The translations under genes and the position numbers were made by a program. From positions 3,162,001 to 3,226,000 of the forward strand of contig OZ244860.1 in the NCBI GenBank assembly GCA_965221035.1: a stretch of 64,000 bases of DNA, written 5' to 3'. Each line of letters opens with the position of its first letter. The stretch's first letter is position 1. This stretch comes from UBA6522 sp965221035. GTDB taxonomy: Bacteria; Pseudomonadota; Gammaproteobacteria; Steroidobacterales; Rariloculaceae. The notes beneath the pieces are model-generated. The model was not told the origin of the DNA. It ran no database searches and saw only the letters and a program-made list of their open reading frames with translations. This document shows, piece by piece, positions 8,133 to 17,133 of this stretch.

Positions 8133-9497
8133 CTACGTTCCCCAAGGCGTGATCGCCTGCTTCAGCTTCGCGTAGCCTTCGAGGAACCCGGGGCGTTCGC
8201 CCGAGTAGACCCCGTCGAACGTCACCAGTGCCCGGTCCAGCCATTCGTGCAGTTCGTGGTGATCGGGGTTGGCGTCCCGGTAGGCGTCGCGGATCAGCAC
8301 GAAGTGGATCCGCGGATCGTATGGCTTCTTGGTGCCGCCCATGGATTCGTCGCCGTCCAGCAACCGCAGCAGCATGGCGTCGGCCGAACCCAGGGTCTGC
8401 TCGTGAATGGGCGGTCCCTCCATGCGGAACATCACCGAGGTCATGTCGCGGCCGTTGCCGGTGGTGTACCCCATGTCTTCCCAGATGTTGTCGGCATCCA
8501 CGCCCACGTGATCTAGCACCTTGCCGGCGAAGAACCGCAGCGGGTCGGAAACGTCGGCCAGCAGGTCCGTGAGACGGTCGCCGTCCAGGTCGGTGGCGAG
8601 AATGATGGTGTCCTGCTGCTGGATAAGGTCCCACAAGAGGATTCCGTAGTTCGTATCGGCAATGTGTTGCTCGATTCGGCCGCTCCAGTTTTCCATGCCG
8701 TCCCTGAAACCCGCCGGAAGGAGATGGATGATCCGGTCCACCAGTTCCCGATGTTCGACATAGCCGTCCACGGCGTATCGTCGCCCCACCGAGAATTTCG
8801 TGTCCCGCAGCATCCACGACAGGATGCCCGCGTTGACGCCGTCCTCCTGCGCCTGGGTCGGCTTGTACGCCACCCTGCCCACCGCGCCGGTGTCGTTCAC
8901 CATCTTCAGAAAGCGTCGTATGGCATACGCCATCTGGATTCCGGGCGTATTCATCTCGCAATGAATGATCCCGGTGTCGGCATCCACGTCGAATCTTGAC
9001 TTGTCCTGCGAGTAGGGCAGGCAGGGCATGCAGCGCACCACCGTGATCGGTCCGTAGGGCCGCACGTTGCAGTACACACCAGCCTGCGTGCGCAACGGCG
9101 CGTTGCCTGACTTGCCCATGACCACGACCCGCTCGCCGCCCTCTCCCTTCACATAGGCATCCCCGGCCGTGGACCACTTGATCGAGGTGCAGGGCAAGTT
9201 GCCGAACCAGCCCAGCGGCGCCAGGTTCATGTCGTGACGATACTGCGCCCACATGGGAACGGCGTAGAACGGCAGGCCGAGAATGTCGATGGCGGCGACG
9301 GTGCCCAACAGCGCGTAGGCGTCGGTGAGCGAATGGGCGACGGGTTGGACCGAACCGTCGTGGTGGCCGCCGCGCCAGATGACCGCCTCCGGATAACCCG
9401 CCGGACGCAGGTCGGCGGGTTCGTAAAGTGCTTCGAGGGTGGCGAAGAGGTCGCCTCCCGCGGCTTCCGTGCGAGCGATTTTGATCAGGTCGAGCAT
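8133..9497 (-). CDS. Conserved protein of unknown function (454 aa)
   Basis: I do not recognise this family. It is a soluble-looking protein with no signal peptide or membrane helix. Cysteines cluster in the middle (NLPCTS, AGVYCNVRP, VVRCMPCLPYS, IIHCEMN), which might point to metal or disulfide chemistry, but no known motif is complete. The C-terminal part has an acidic DLDGDRLTDLLADVSDPLRFF segment and a GYTTGNGRDMTS stretch. The start is taken at an ATG at 9497, with GGAAACC upstream; the frame is open 39 bases further. Coding is supported by length and lack of a plausible competing frame. It converges with proA. Confidence 0.75.
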   Translation of the reverse strand: MLDLIKIARTEAAGGDLFATLEALYEPADLRPAGYPEAVIWRGGHHDGSVQPVAHSLTDAYALLGTVAAIDILGLPFYAVPMWAQYRHDMNLAPLGWFGNLPCTSIKWSTAGDAYVKGEGGERVVVMGKSGNAPLRTQAGVYCNVRPYGPITVVRCMPCLPYSQDKSRFDVDADTGIIHCEMNTPGIQMAYAIRRFLKMVNDTGAVGRVAYKPTQAQEDGVNAGILSWMLRDTKFSVGRRYAVDGYVEHRELVDRIIHLLPAGFRDGMENWSGRIEQHIADTNYGILLWDLIQQQDTIILATDLDGDRLTDLLADVSDPLRFFAGKVLDHVGVDADNIWEDMGYTTGNGRDMTSVMFRMEGPPIHEQTLGSADAMLLRLLDGDESMGGTKKPYDPRIHFVLIRDAYRDANPDHHELHEWLDRALVTFDGVYSGERPGFLEGYAKLKQAITPWGT

Positions 9498-9564
9498 GGG
9501 CAAGGTTTCCAGGCGGTGCCGGGACCGGCGTCCCACGGGAGCGTCCCGGCTTGGGGGTCGGCCA

Positions 9565-9834
9565 TTATACGGAAGGTTCGGCGGGCGTGCCGGGTGCCTG
9601 TACGGCCTCGTGAATCAGGTGGGGGCGGTCTCCGTCGCGTGAGTAGAGGTGCTTGCCGGCCATGTCCTTGAGCGCCGCATCCCGCTCGGCACGGCTCGCG
9701 AACCAATGGAACTGCTCCCAATCCGGACCGAGGAGGCGGCCGAAAGTATCCCCGGCCGGAAGCCTGACGCGGATGCCGTACGGCTTTTCGGTGCCGGGTT
9801 GCCGACTGAGGTTATGTGGATGGCAGACTTCCAT
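9565..9834 (-). CDS. Small conserved hypothetical protein (89 aa)
   Basis: A short, hydrophilic protein of unknown function, without signal peptide or membrane helix. It reads KPYGIRVRLPAGDTF, then WEQFHWFASRAERDAALKDMA, then YSRDGDRPHLIHE, a spacing I associate with a small family of proteobacterial proteins of about 80-90 residues that has no assigned role. It lies 67 bases upstream of the 454-residue unknown gene on the same strand and may share its transcript. The start ATG is at 9834. Confidence 0.65.
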   Translation of the reverse strand: MEVCHPHNLSRQPGTEKPYGIRVRLPAGDTFGRLLGPDWEQFHWFASRAERDAALKDMAGKHLYSRDGDRPHLIHEAVQAPGTPAEPSV

Positions 9835-9960
9835 CGCGGGTATTGTGTTGCGCTCCGGCCCGCCAGGCGCGGCGGGGATGGCCTGCTACAATCTTAACCC
9901 GGATGCCGGCCCGGTGCCCGAACAATCATTCCGGCGGGGACGTCGACGGGGAGGAACAGT

Positions 9961-12900
9961 TTGTCCAAGGTCTCTCAAGCGGACCAGTTCTTCGCCGTAG
10001 GCGGCGCGGTTCAGCCTGATCGGCCATGCTACATCGGCCGGTCCTCCGACGAGGCGCTGGCGCAGGGCATTCGCGACCGGCAGTTCTGCCATGTCCTGGC
10101 ACCGAAGGCCAGCGGCAAGTCCAGCCTGATGGCACGGACGGCCCGCGATCTGCGCGCCGCCGGGCAGCTGGTGGCCGTCGTGGATCTCGCCCAGATCGGC
10201 ATGGGCGGCGAAGGCGCCGGCGGCGCGGAGGCAGGACGCTGGTCCTACAGCATCGCCTACCGGATTGTGCGCGAACTCCGGCTCAAGGTTGACCTGCAGG
10301 CGTGGTGGCAAGCCAAGGGCGCGCTGGCGGGCGAGCAGCGGCTTGCGGAGTTCTTCTGGGAGATCGTGCTCCCCAACACGACCGAACCTGTCACTGTTTT
10401 CCTGGACGAAATCGAGCGCGCCGCTGGGCTTCCGTTCGCGAAGGAGCTGTTCGGCGGCATCCAGTCCTGTTACAGCGGCCGCACCACCGAGCCCGAGCTC
10501 GAGCGCTTGAATTTCGTCGTTCTTGGCGTGGCCGCGCCGCGGCAGCTGTGTCCGGATGCGAGCATTTCACCCTTCGTCGACGGCCGCCGCGTCGAATTGA
10601 ACGACTTCAGCCTGGAAGAGACCTTCGGGCTGGCGCCGGGTTTCGGCGATGATACGCGCCACGGGCGCGGGGCGCTGCGGGAAATCTACTCCTGGGTTTC
10701 CGGACAACCGTTCCTGACCCAGAAGATTGCGCGCGGTCTGGCGCGGCGCGGCGGCATGCCAGGCAAGCTGGAGCAGGTTCTGAATGACCAGTTCCTTGGT
10801 CCGGGAGCGAGGCGCGATGAGGCGCTTCTGAGCCACATCCGCGCGTTTCTGACCGACCGCGCGCGTGTCCGGCGGCAGGCGCTGGCGCTGCTGGGACGAG
10901 TGTCCAGTGGCGAGATGCTGCTCTATAACCCCGGTTCGCTGGTACAGCAGGTGTTGTTTCTCTCCGGCGTGGTCGGGGTCCGCGCGGACGGTCAACTGTC
11001 GTTCAGGAACAAGCTGTTCGAGCGAATTTTCGGTGCCGACTGGGTAGTAACGGCGATGCCGTTCAATTGGCGCCGGTGGTCCGTGGCTGCCACCCTGGTG
11101 GCTGCACTGATCGTTTGCTCCATCTGGTATGTCCGCTACGTGCCTCGCCCGCATGTCGAAATCCTGACATCGGCCTCGGCGGACCTCGACGCCGAGATGC
11201 TGGCCCACGACAGGCTTCGCCGGCTGCCCGGGTTCGGCGGCGTCGCCGACCGGCTGCTGGCGGCCGTGATGGTTCGCCGCAGCCTGGAAAGCGAAACTTA
11301 CGAGGATGTCCAGCGCATGGACGCCGTGTTGCGGGGTCTTGAAGGCTTTGGCGACCTGGCCGACGGACTCATGGACGAATACTGGGTGCGGCGGTCCGAG
11401 GATGCGATCCGCAGGGAGCGCCGCGACGAGGCGCTGCTGCTGAGCGCCGACGCGGCCGCCGGCGGCAACGAATACGCCCGACAGCTGGTCGCGGAGCTTG
11501 TCGGTGACGACTACCGCGCGCTGGTGCGCAGTTACAGGCTCGCCGAAGCGCCCGCCAGTTGGGAGGTGGACTGGCGGTCGGAGGAATTGGCGTTGGTAGA
11601 TCCGGACCACAGTGTGCGCCGGATCCGGCTCAACGGAGACGGCGGGATCGACTTCGAAAATCGGCTCAGCTCCCTGCAGCACCTGCCGGTCAGCCGGGAG
11701 ATTTCCGTCAACGAGCCGGGGTCCGCGGGCGCGTTTCAACTGCGCCTCTCGCTGGACCATCCCGCCGCGGAGGAGCTGTTCGCCACGTTGCGGGCCCCAA
11801 GCGGCGCCCAGGTGAGTTTCACTCCGCATGCCGACAGCTCGGGCACGTTTGCCGTCACCGCGGAAGGGGTTTCGCCACTGGCGATCCTGGCGGACGAAAA
11901 TCGGCGCGGCGTATGGCGGTTGACCCTGGTGGACAGGGGCGTGGGGTCCTCCGGCCAGCTCCTGCGTTGGGGCCTCTACTTTGCGGAGGAAGTGCGCGGC
12001 TGGGAAGACCAGCCGCAGGGCCTGGCCATTTCCGATCCGTTGCGCACGGACCAGGTGGATGTGGATCTCAGCATCGATGGCCGGCTGGCGATCGCCTATC
12101 CGTCGCGGCAGAGCGTGGTGGGTGCGGTGTCGCTCTGGGATCTGCGGACCAATTCCCTGGTGGGCGACGTACAGCTGGACGCGGAACCGGACTACCTCGC
12201 GTTAACGGGGGACACCTCCAGGATTCTCGCCGTCGCGGACGACCGGTTGGAGATCTGGAACGCCATTTCCGGCTCGCTGGTATCGCGGGTGGAAACCCAG
12301 ACAGAGTTCGAATTGCTCCCCGCCCTTACCGAAAGCGGCGGACACATGGTCATCGCCGAGCGGCTTGAAGAACAGGATTCACTGTACAGCCTGCTTCGTA
12401 CTTCGGACGGGGAACTCCTGTCGAGCGTCGCCGGTCCGGCCGGGGTGACGGATTGGGTGCTGGGACCGGACGCCCGCCACCTGGTGTTGATCGGCCCATC
12501 CCGGCTGGTGCGCGTCATGGACCCGCGCAGCGGCGAAGTGCTGCGCGAACTGCTCCACCGCCGTGACCCGGTCCGGCTGGTGGCCGCCGCGGCGGGCGAT
12601 CTGCTGCTGAGCATCGACGACATCGGCAACATCTTCCTTTGGAATCTGGCGGACGGGACGGCGGCGACCGCCCAGGGGGTCCTCATCGGCCAGACCGAAG
12701 CGCCGGAGAGCGTGAGTATCTCCGCCGATACCTCCAGGGTGGCCTATCTGGCCCCCGCCGGGCAGATCGTGGTGCGTGAACTGACCGGTCCACCGTTGTC
12801 CGGGGGGTTCCGGGTCAGTCGGGCGGGGGCGCCGATTCGGACGCGGTTGGCGCCCGATGGCGGCCGGCTGCTCACCTACAACGGGCAACAGTTTCAACTC

Positions 12901-13929
12901 TGGCGCCTGGCCGGCGCCGGGGCGGCGACGGTCGCCGAAACCGAGTTGACTGCGGTTGGCCTGGATCCGGTCGAGGGTATCGCCGTGCTGGGATTTCTGG
13001 ACGGCCATGTGGGAGTGATACGGGAAGAAGGCCCGGGCATGGCCGTCGCCGCCGAGCCGGGAGTCAACTACATCGGCCACCAGGGCAGCATCACCCACAT
13101 CGCCGTCAACGCATCCGCCAACGTGATCGCCAGCGGCGGAAGCGACGGTCTGGTTCGCACCTGGGAGTTGGGATCGGGAGCGCCCACCGCGCCCTTCATG
13201 CGCCATCCGCGGGGGCCGGTCCATGTGGTGACCATCAGCGGCGATGGCCGCTGGCTGGCAAGCGGCGCCGAGTTCACCGCAAGGGTCTGGGATACCGCGA
13301 ACGGCGACCTGGTTCGCGAAGTGCCCGTCAGCGGCCGCGCGGTGTCCGTCGCCATCGATGATCATGCCGACTTGCTCGGCGTGGGTGACCGGAACGGCAA
13401 CGTGTTCCTGACCGGAGTGGAGTCGGCCGAGCCGCCGGACTCCGTGCTGTTGGGTGCCTCGGCGACGGCACTCGCCTTCGGCGTTGGCGGGTCGCGGCTC
13501 GCGACCGGCGATGCGGCCGGCGACGTGCGGCTATGGAGGGTGGAGAACCTGACCGGCGTGGGCGAACCGCACAACTTTCCCCATCCCGTGCGCTGGCTCG
13601 GCTTCAGCGGCGACGGCCGGTTCCTGCTGGCTCAGACCGACCATTGGATGCATCGTTTTTCGGTGGACGATGGCGGACTGCAATTGACGGACAACCGCCT
13701 GCTGGACGCGGGCATGGAGGCAGGCGCCGCGCCGCTTTCGCCCGACGGCGGCCGGATCAGGATGATCGGCGGCCGCAGCAGCGGCGAACTGCAGTTCCGA
13801 GAGATGGACGTGACACGGCCAGGGGCGGATCCCCTGCCACCCGACTCGTTGCTGTTGAGGCGCAATTGGTCCCGGATACTGGGTCTTCGTGTCAGCGGGA
13901 CGGGCGAGGTCCTGCCGGATTCCCGCTGA
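9961..13929 (+). CDS. Membrane STAND/AAA-like ATPase with P-domain and WD40-type propeller
   Basis: A 1,322-residue single protein. Residues 20-360 are an AAA-like/STAND NTPase: a Walker A loop APKASGKSS (Lys53; the first Gly is Ala) and Walker B VFLDEIERA (Asp149-Glu150), followed by a helical and winged-helix-like region. One membrane helix spans about 371-390. Residues 580-671 match a proprotein-convertase P-domain, ending in GVWRLTLVDRGVGSSG. From about 680 to the end, repeats with LSIDGRLAIA, GLVRTWELGSG and SGDGRWLASG patterns build a WD40-type beta-propeller. P-domains are normally extracytoplasmic, so I infer ATPase inside, sensor outside. The start is TTG at 9961 after a strong GGGGAGGA. 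No effector domain was seen; target unknown. Confidence 0.85.
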   Translation: MSKVSQADQFFAVGGAVQPDRPCYIGRSSDEALAQGIRDRQFCHVLAPKASGKSSLMARTARDLRAAGQLVAVVDLAQIGMGGEGAGGAEAGRWSYSIAYRIVRELRLKVDLQAWWQAKGALAGEQRLAEFFWEIVLPNTTEPVTVFLDEIERAAGLPFAKELFGGIQSCYSGRTTEPELERLNFVVLGVAAPRQLCPDASISPFVDGRRVELNDFSLEETFGLAPGFGDDTRHGRGALREIYSWVSGQPFLTQKIARGLARRGGMPGKLEQVLNDQFLGPGARRDEALLSHIRAFLTDRARVRRQALALLGRVSSGEMLLYNPGSLVQQVLFLSGVVGVRADGQLSFRNKLFERIFGADWVVTAMPFNWRRWSVAATLVAALIVCSIWYVRYVPRPHVEILTSASADLDAEMLAHDRLRRLPGFGGVADRLLAAVMVRRSLESETYEDVQRMDAVLRGLEGFGDLADGLMDEYWVRRSEDAIRRERRDEALLLSADAAAGGNEYARQLVAELVGDDYRALVRSYRLAEAPASWEVDWRSEELALVDPDHSVRRIRLNGDGGIDFENRLSSLQHLPVSREISVNEPGSAGAFQLRLSLDHPAAEELFATLRAPSGAQVSFTPHADSSGTFAVTAEGVSPLAILADENRRGVWRLTLVDRGVGSSGQLLRWGLYFAEEVRGWEDQPQGLAISDPLRTDQVDVDLSIDGRLAIAYPSRQSVVGAVSLWDLRTNSLVGDVQLDAEPDYLALTGDTSRILAVADDRLEIWNAISGSLVSRVETQTEFELLPALTESGGHMVIAERLEEQDSLYSLLRTSDGELLSSVAGPAGVTDWVLGPDARHLVLIGPSRLVRVMDPRSGEVLRELLHRRDPVRLVAAAAGDLLLSIDDIGNIFLWNLADGTAATAQGVLIGQTEAPESVSISADTSRVAYLAPAGQIVVRELTGPPLSGGFRVSRAGAPIRTRLAPDGGRLLTYNGQQFQLWRLAGAGAATVAETELTAVGLDPVEGIAVLGFLDGHVGVIREEGPGMAVAAEPGVNYIGHQGSITHIAVNASANVIASGGSDGLVRTWELGSGAPTAPFMRHPRGPVHVVTISGDGRWLASGAEFTARVWDTANGDLVREVPVSGRAVSVAIDDHADLLGVGDRNGNVFLTGVESAEPPDSVLLGASATALAFGVGGSRLATGDAAGDVRLWRVENLTGVGEPHNFPHPVRWLGFSGDGRFLLAQTDHWMHRFSVDDGGLQLTDNRLLDAGMEAGAAPLSPDGGRIRMIGGRSSGELQFREMDVTRPGADPLPPDSLLLRRNWSRILGLRVSGTGEVLPDSR

Positions 13930-13965
13930 CAGTCCCGCGGTCGCGGATTCCCTGCGTTACAGGCT

Positions 13966-14874
13966 TCAATTCCCGGTTTCGCTGCAGGAGGCGCCGTGCG
14001 CGAAACAGGCATGGCAGCGGTGATGTCGCAGGTAGATGCGATGGTCGAGCGTTTCCGACAGCGTCCCGCCCAGGTCGTAGGACTCGTCGTCGTCCACCAG
14101 CGTGCATGCGTAGACGCGCATTACGCCATTCTTTTTCACCACCATTTTCGAGAAGTGGCACATGAATTCGCGGCGTGACTCGGCCGTATGCCTCGTATCC
14201 ATGCAATGTTCGGTGATGGCGCTCACGGCGGGGTTGGCCCCCGGCGTGAGGAAGTCCGGGAAGGCCGTGACTCGGGTGTCGGCGGGCAAGCCATGCCGCC
14301 GGATGAGCCGGCGATAGGTTGCGTCCACCTCGGCGGAGTCTTCGTCCCTGCCTTGCTGCCGGGCCACAGAGACCCTGAATCCGCGCGCATGCAGTTCGAA
14401 GAGACATTGCCAGGATTTCCGATAATTGCCGGGGCCGCGAGCGGAATCGTGGCGCGCTTCGTCGGCGTAGTCGATACTGATGCGGAAAGCGACCGGATGC
14501 GGCTGTTCCGCCAGCGTCTCGATCTGCCGCAGCCGTTTCAGCACGGGGTCGGTGCCGTTGGTGAGCACCAGGCAGGGCTTGAGCGTGGACGCATGTCGAA
14601 GGATGTTGATGAAGTCCCTGACGATGAACGGTTCGCCGCCCGTGAAGGAAAACTGCCGCACGCCGAGCGCCACCGCCTCGGACATCAGCGGTCGCACATC
14701 GGCCAGCGTGATCCGCTGGAGCCGTCCGTCGCCGGGGCTGGAGCCTTCCAGGCAGAACGGACAGGCGAGGTTGCAGGCCGTGCCGGTATGAAACCAAAGC
14801 TCCCGCAGGGCGCCCGGCTGGATGTAGCCGGTACGTTCCCGAGTATCGACGTGGTGGGCGGGGATTGCGTTCAT
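13966..14874 (-). CDS. Radical SAM protein of a glycosyltransferase-associated cluster
   Basis: A 302-residue radical SAM enzyme. The cluster-binding motif is C-x3-C-x2-C at Cys34, Cys38 and Cys41 (GTACNLACPFCLEG), followed by the FTGGEPF SAM-binding loop near residue 76. The C-terminus has further cysteines (ITEHCMDT, EFMCHF, VYACTLVDDD, HHRCHACF, GASC) that could hold a second Fe-S cluster in SPASM-like fashion. It is last in a four-gene operon and overlaps the preceding glycosyltransferase by 4 bases. This family is known to occur beside TIGR04282/TIGR04283 transferases. Substrate and product are unknown; it is not the ArsS arsenosugar enzyme, whose N-terminal motif differs. Confidence 0.88.
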   Translation of the reverse strand: MNAIPAHHVDTRERTGYIQPGALRELWFHTGTACNLACPFCLEGSSPGDGRLQRITLADVRPLMSEAVALGVRQFSFTGGEPFIVRDFINILRHASTLKPCLVLTNGTDPVLKRLRQIETLAEQPHPVAFRISIDYADEARHDSARGPGNYRKSWQCLFELHARGFRVSVARQQGRDEDSAEVDATYRRLIRRHGLPADTRVTAFPDFLTPGANPAVSAITEHCMDTRHTAESRREFMCHFSKMVVKKNGVMRVYACTLVDDDESYDLGGTLSETLDHRIYLRHHRCHACFAHGASCSETGN

Positions 14875-15680
14875 TCGCGGTGAGGGTCATCGGCTGCGTC
14901 AGCCGGTAGCGGGCCGCGCAGGTTGTAGCGGTCGGGCAGGTTGTAGCGGTCGGGCAGGTTGTAGCGGTCGGACAGATTGTATCGGTCGGCCAGCTCGTGC
15001 GCGGACTGTCCGCAGGCATGGGCCAGCGCCAGCCGGCGGTTGCGCAGGCAGCGGCGGATCCACCCGTCCCGCTGCCAGCGCCGGGGCGACACGCCCAGCG
15101 GAGTCGCAAGGGGGCGGAACTTCCCCCTCGACCGCAGCCTTCGTACCAGCGCGACCTCTTCAAACAGTGGCTGATGCGGGAACCCGCCGCACCCGAGGTA
15201 AATGTCCCGGCGCACGAAGATTCCCTGGTCGCCGTAGGGAATTCCACCGAGCGCGACACGAAGCCGGGTCAGCCACTCGATGACCGGTTTCCAAAGCGTC
15301 CGGCCGCCGGAAAATCTGAAACTGAAGTGACCGCCCTCCGCTCCCCGGGAGACGGCTTCGACAATTTCGTCCAGGCTTGATTGCCGGGGCGTCGCGTCGG
15401 CGTGCAGGAACCAGACGATACCGGCCCTCGCGGCGCGGGCGCCCACATCCTGTTGCTTGCCGCGGCAGGGTTCCGAAATCACGCAAGGGCTGTGGCGACG
15501 GGCGCAGAAAGCCTCCAACCGCGCATCGGCCCCGGCGGCAACGACGATGATTTCCCGGGGCTGCCGGTTCCAGGCGGCTATCCGGTCGAGCAGGGCGCTC
15601 AGTGGTTCAAGGTCGTCCAGCACCGGCACGACGATGGCGATGTCGGCGGTGACTTGCTCGCCATTTTCAACGCGCGGCAT
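14871..15680 (-). CDS. Family 2 glycosyltransferase, TIGR04283-type
   Basis: A 269-residue GT-A glycosyltransferase of the class called rSAM/selenodomain-associated transferase 2. The nucleotide-sugar domain opens with IAIVVPVLDDLEPL, has the DxD-like metal site in WFLHADATP, and the acceptor-side GIPYGDQGIFVRRD segment typical of this class. The C-terminal 38 residues are atypical: four DRYNLx repeats and a short acidic tail. It overlaps the flavoprotein gene by 14 bases upstream and the radical SAM gene by 4 bases downstream, so all are probably made together. The acceptor is unknown. Confidence 0.88.
   Translation of the reverse strand: MPRVENGEQVTADIAIVVPVLDDLEPLSALLDRIAAWNRQPREIIVVAAGADARLEAFCARRHSPCVISEPCRGKQQDVGARAARAGIVWFLHADATPRQSSLDEIVEAVSRGAEGGHFSFRFSGGRTLWKPVIEWLTRLRVALGGIPYGDQGIFVRRDIYLGCGGFPHQPLFEEVALVRRLRSRGKFRPLATPLGVSPRRWQRDGWIRRCLRNRRLALAHACGQSAHELADRYNLSDRYNLPDRYNLPDRYNLRGPLPADAADDPHRE
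14916..14987. repeat. Four in-frame 18-bp tandem repeats at the 3' end of the glycosyltransferase gene
   Basis: Four near-identical 18-bp units encode, on the minus strand, the hexapeptide DRYNL followed by S, P, P and R in turn (residues 232-255). Units two and three are the best conserved. Because the unit is a multiple of three, copy-number change would alter the protein tail without breaking the frame. Confidence 0.9.
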
Positions 15681-17133
15681 GGCGCAACCATCCCGTGATC
15701 ACTGTCCTGGCAAGTGGTGTCAGCCGTGTCCGGTTGAAATCGTCCGAGAGGCGCCGAAGGTATTCGCTCCGGGTTGGGTAGGGCAGCAGGGTTTCGGCGA
15801 GCTTGCCCAGTCCGAGGCGGCTGGACATGGCGATACAGACGCCCGTGATCAACTCGCCCGCGCCCTCGCCGACGACGGTTCCGCCGAGAATCCGGTCGCC
15901 GCCCTTGCGCGTGATCACTTCGGCGAATCCTTGCGTGTCGCCCGCGACCTTGCCGCGGTCGAGATCCGCGAATTCGATCCGGTGGCGGTCGTAGGGCGTG
16001 AGCGCCAGGTCGAGTTCGTCGTGGGTCGGTCCCACCTGGGCCACCTCCGGATCGGTGTAGACACAGCGCGGCACCACCAATGACGCGGTGGTGGCGGCCG
16101 GCGCAAACAGCGCGTTGCGCACCACGATTCTCGCATGCGCGTCGGCGTGATGCGTGAATTGCAGCCGGGAGCAGACATCGCCCGCGGCATAGATGTGCGG
16201 ATTGGTGGTTCTCAACTTGTCGTCCACGGCGATAATCCCGTCCCGCAGCTCCACCCCCGCGCTCTGGAGTCGCAGGCTCTCGACGTTCGCGCGGCGTCCC
16301 GCCGCGACCAATACCCGCCCGGCCGGGATGCTGATTCCGTCGGCGCGCAGCACCGGCCCGTTGTCGTCCATGACGACATCCGAAACCAGCGTGCCCAGGT
16401 GCAGCGTCACGCCGTCGGATTCAAGCGCCCGCCCCAGAATGCCCCCGGCATCCGCGGACTCGCTCGGCAACACCCTGCCGGCCAATTCGAACAGGTGCAC
16501 GTCAACTCCGAGCCGGGCCATGGCCTGGGCCAGCTCGCAGCCGATGGGTCCGGCCCCGATGATGGAAAGTCGCCCGGGTGGTTCGATCATGTCGAAAATC
16601 GATTCGTTGGTGAGGGGTTCGCAAGACGCCAGTCCCGGAATCGGCGGCATCGCGGCCCGTGTGCCGGTCGCGATCACGAACCGCCGGGCGCTCAGCGGTA
16701 TCTCGCCAACCGCGACGGTCCGCCGGTCGAGAAAACGCGCCTCGCCAAGGAAAACATCCACTCCTTGCCGGCGATAGCGTTCCACCGAGTCATGCCGGGC
16801 GATCTCGGACCGTATCCGGCGCAGCCACGCGAAGGCCTCGTCCGCCCCGCAGCCGGGGTTTCGGCGCGTGAACTCCAATAGCGCCTTGGAAGGGACGCAA
16901 CCCGCGTTGAGGCAGTCTCCGCCCATTGCCCGGCGTTCCACCAGGGCGACATGCGCTCCCAGTCCGGCGGCGGCGATGGCGGTCACGAGTCCGGCGGGAC
17001 CGGCGCCGATGATCACCAGGTGGTACCGCGATCGTGGCGCTGGATTGCGGTAATCCCGCGGGAAGACCAGTTCCCGCCAGACGCGGTCGTATTGCCCGCC
17101 CGGATAGTCGTCGGTCAATCGGGCCCGGTTCAC
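15667..17133 (-). CDS. MerA/Lpd-like FAD-dependent pyridine nucleotide-disulfide oxidoreductase
   Basis: A 488-residue flavoprotein. An N-terminal extension of about 37 residues precedes the FAD-binding IIGAGPAGL (GxGxxG at 43-48). The redox-active disulfide is Cys74/Cys79 in GGDCLNAGCVPSK. The NAD(P)-binding IIGAGPIGCELA, the second FAD motif NPHIYAAGDVC and a dimerisation domain follow. It lacks the N-terminal HMA domain and the C-terminal cysteine pair of true mercuric reductase, so mercury reduction is not supported. Its place between two glycosyltransferases and upstream of a radical SAM gene suggests it reduces an intermediate of that pathway, but this is inference. Confidence 0.88.
   Translation of the reverse strand: MNRARLTDDYPGGQYDRVWRELVFPRDYRNPAPRSRYHLVIIGAGPAGLVTAIAAAGLGAHVALVERRAMGGDCLNAGCVPSKALLEFTRRNPGCGADEAFAWLRRIRSEIARHDSVERYRRQGVDVFLGEARFLDRRTVAVGEIPLSARRFVIATGTRAAMPPIPGLASCEPLTNESIFDMIEPPGRLSIIGAGPIGCELAQAMARLGVDVHLFELAGRVLPSESADAGGILGRALESDGVTLHLGTLVSDVVMDDNGPVLRADGISIPAGRVLVAAGRRANVESLRLQSAGVELRDGIIAVDDKLRTTNPHIYAAGDVCSRLQFTHHADAHARIVVRNALFAPAATTASLVVPRCVYTDPEVAQVGPTHDELDLALTPYDRHRIEFADLDRGKVAGDTQGFAEVITRKGGDRILGGTVVGEGAGELITGVCIAMSSRLGLGKLAETLLPYPTRSEYLRRLSDDFNRTRLTPLARTVITGWLRHAAR

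Noticed and set aside
13966..14874. ArsS arsenosugar radical SAM protein
   Set aside because: The cysteine motif context and C-terminus match a different transferase-associated radical SAM family.
14916..14987. A short regular repeat array considered as CRISPR
   Set aside because: The units are contiguous 18-bp in-frame copies with no spacers and no cas genes nearby.
15667..17133. Mercuric reductase
   Set aside because: The redox CxxxxC is present, but the HMA domain and C-terminal cysteine pair are absent and no mer genes are nearby.
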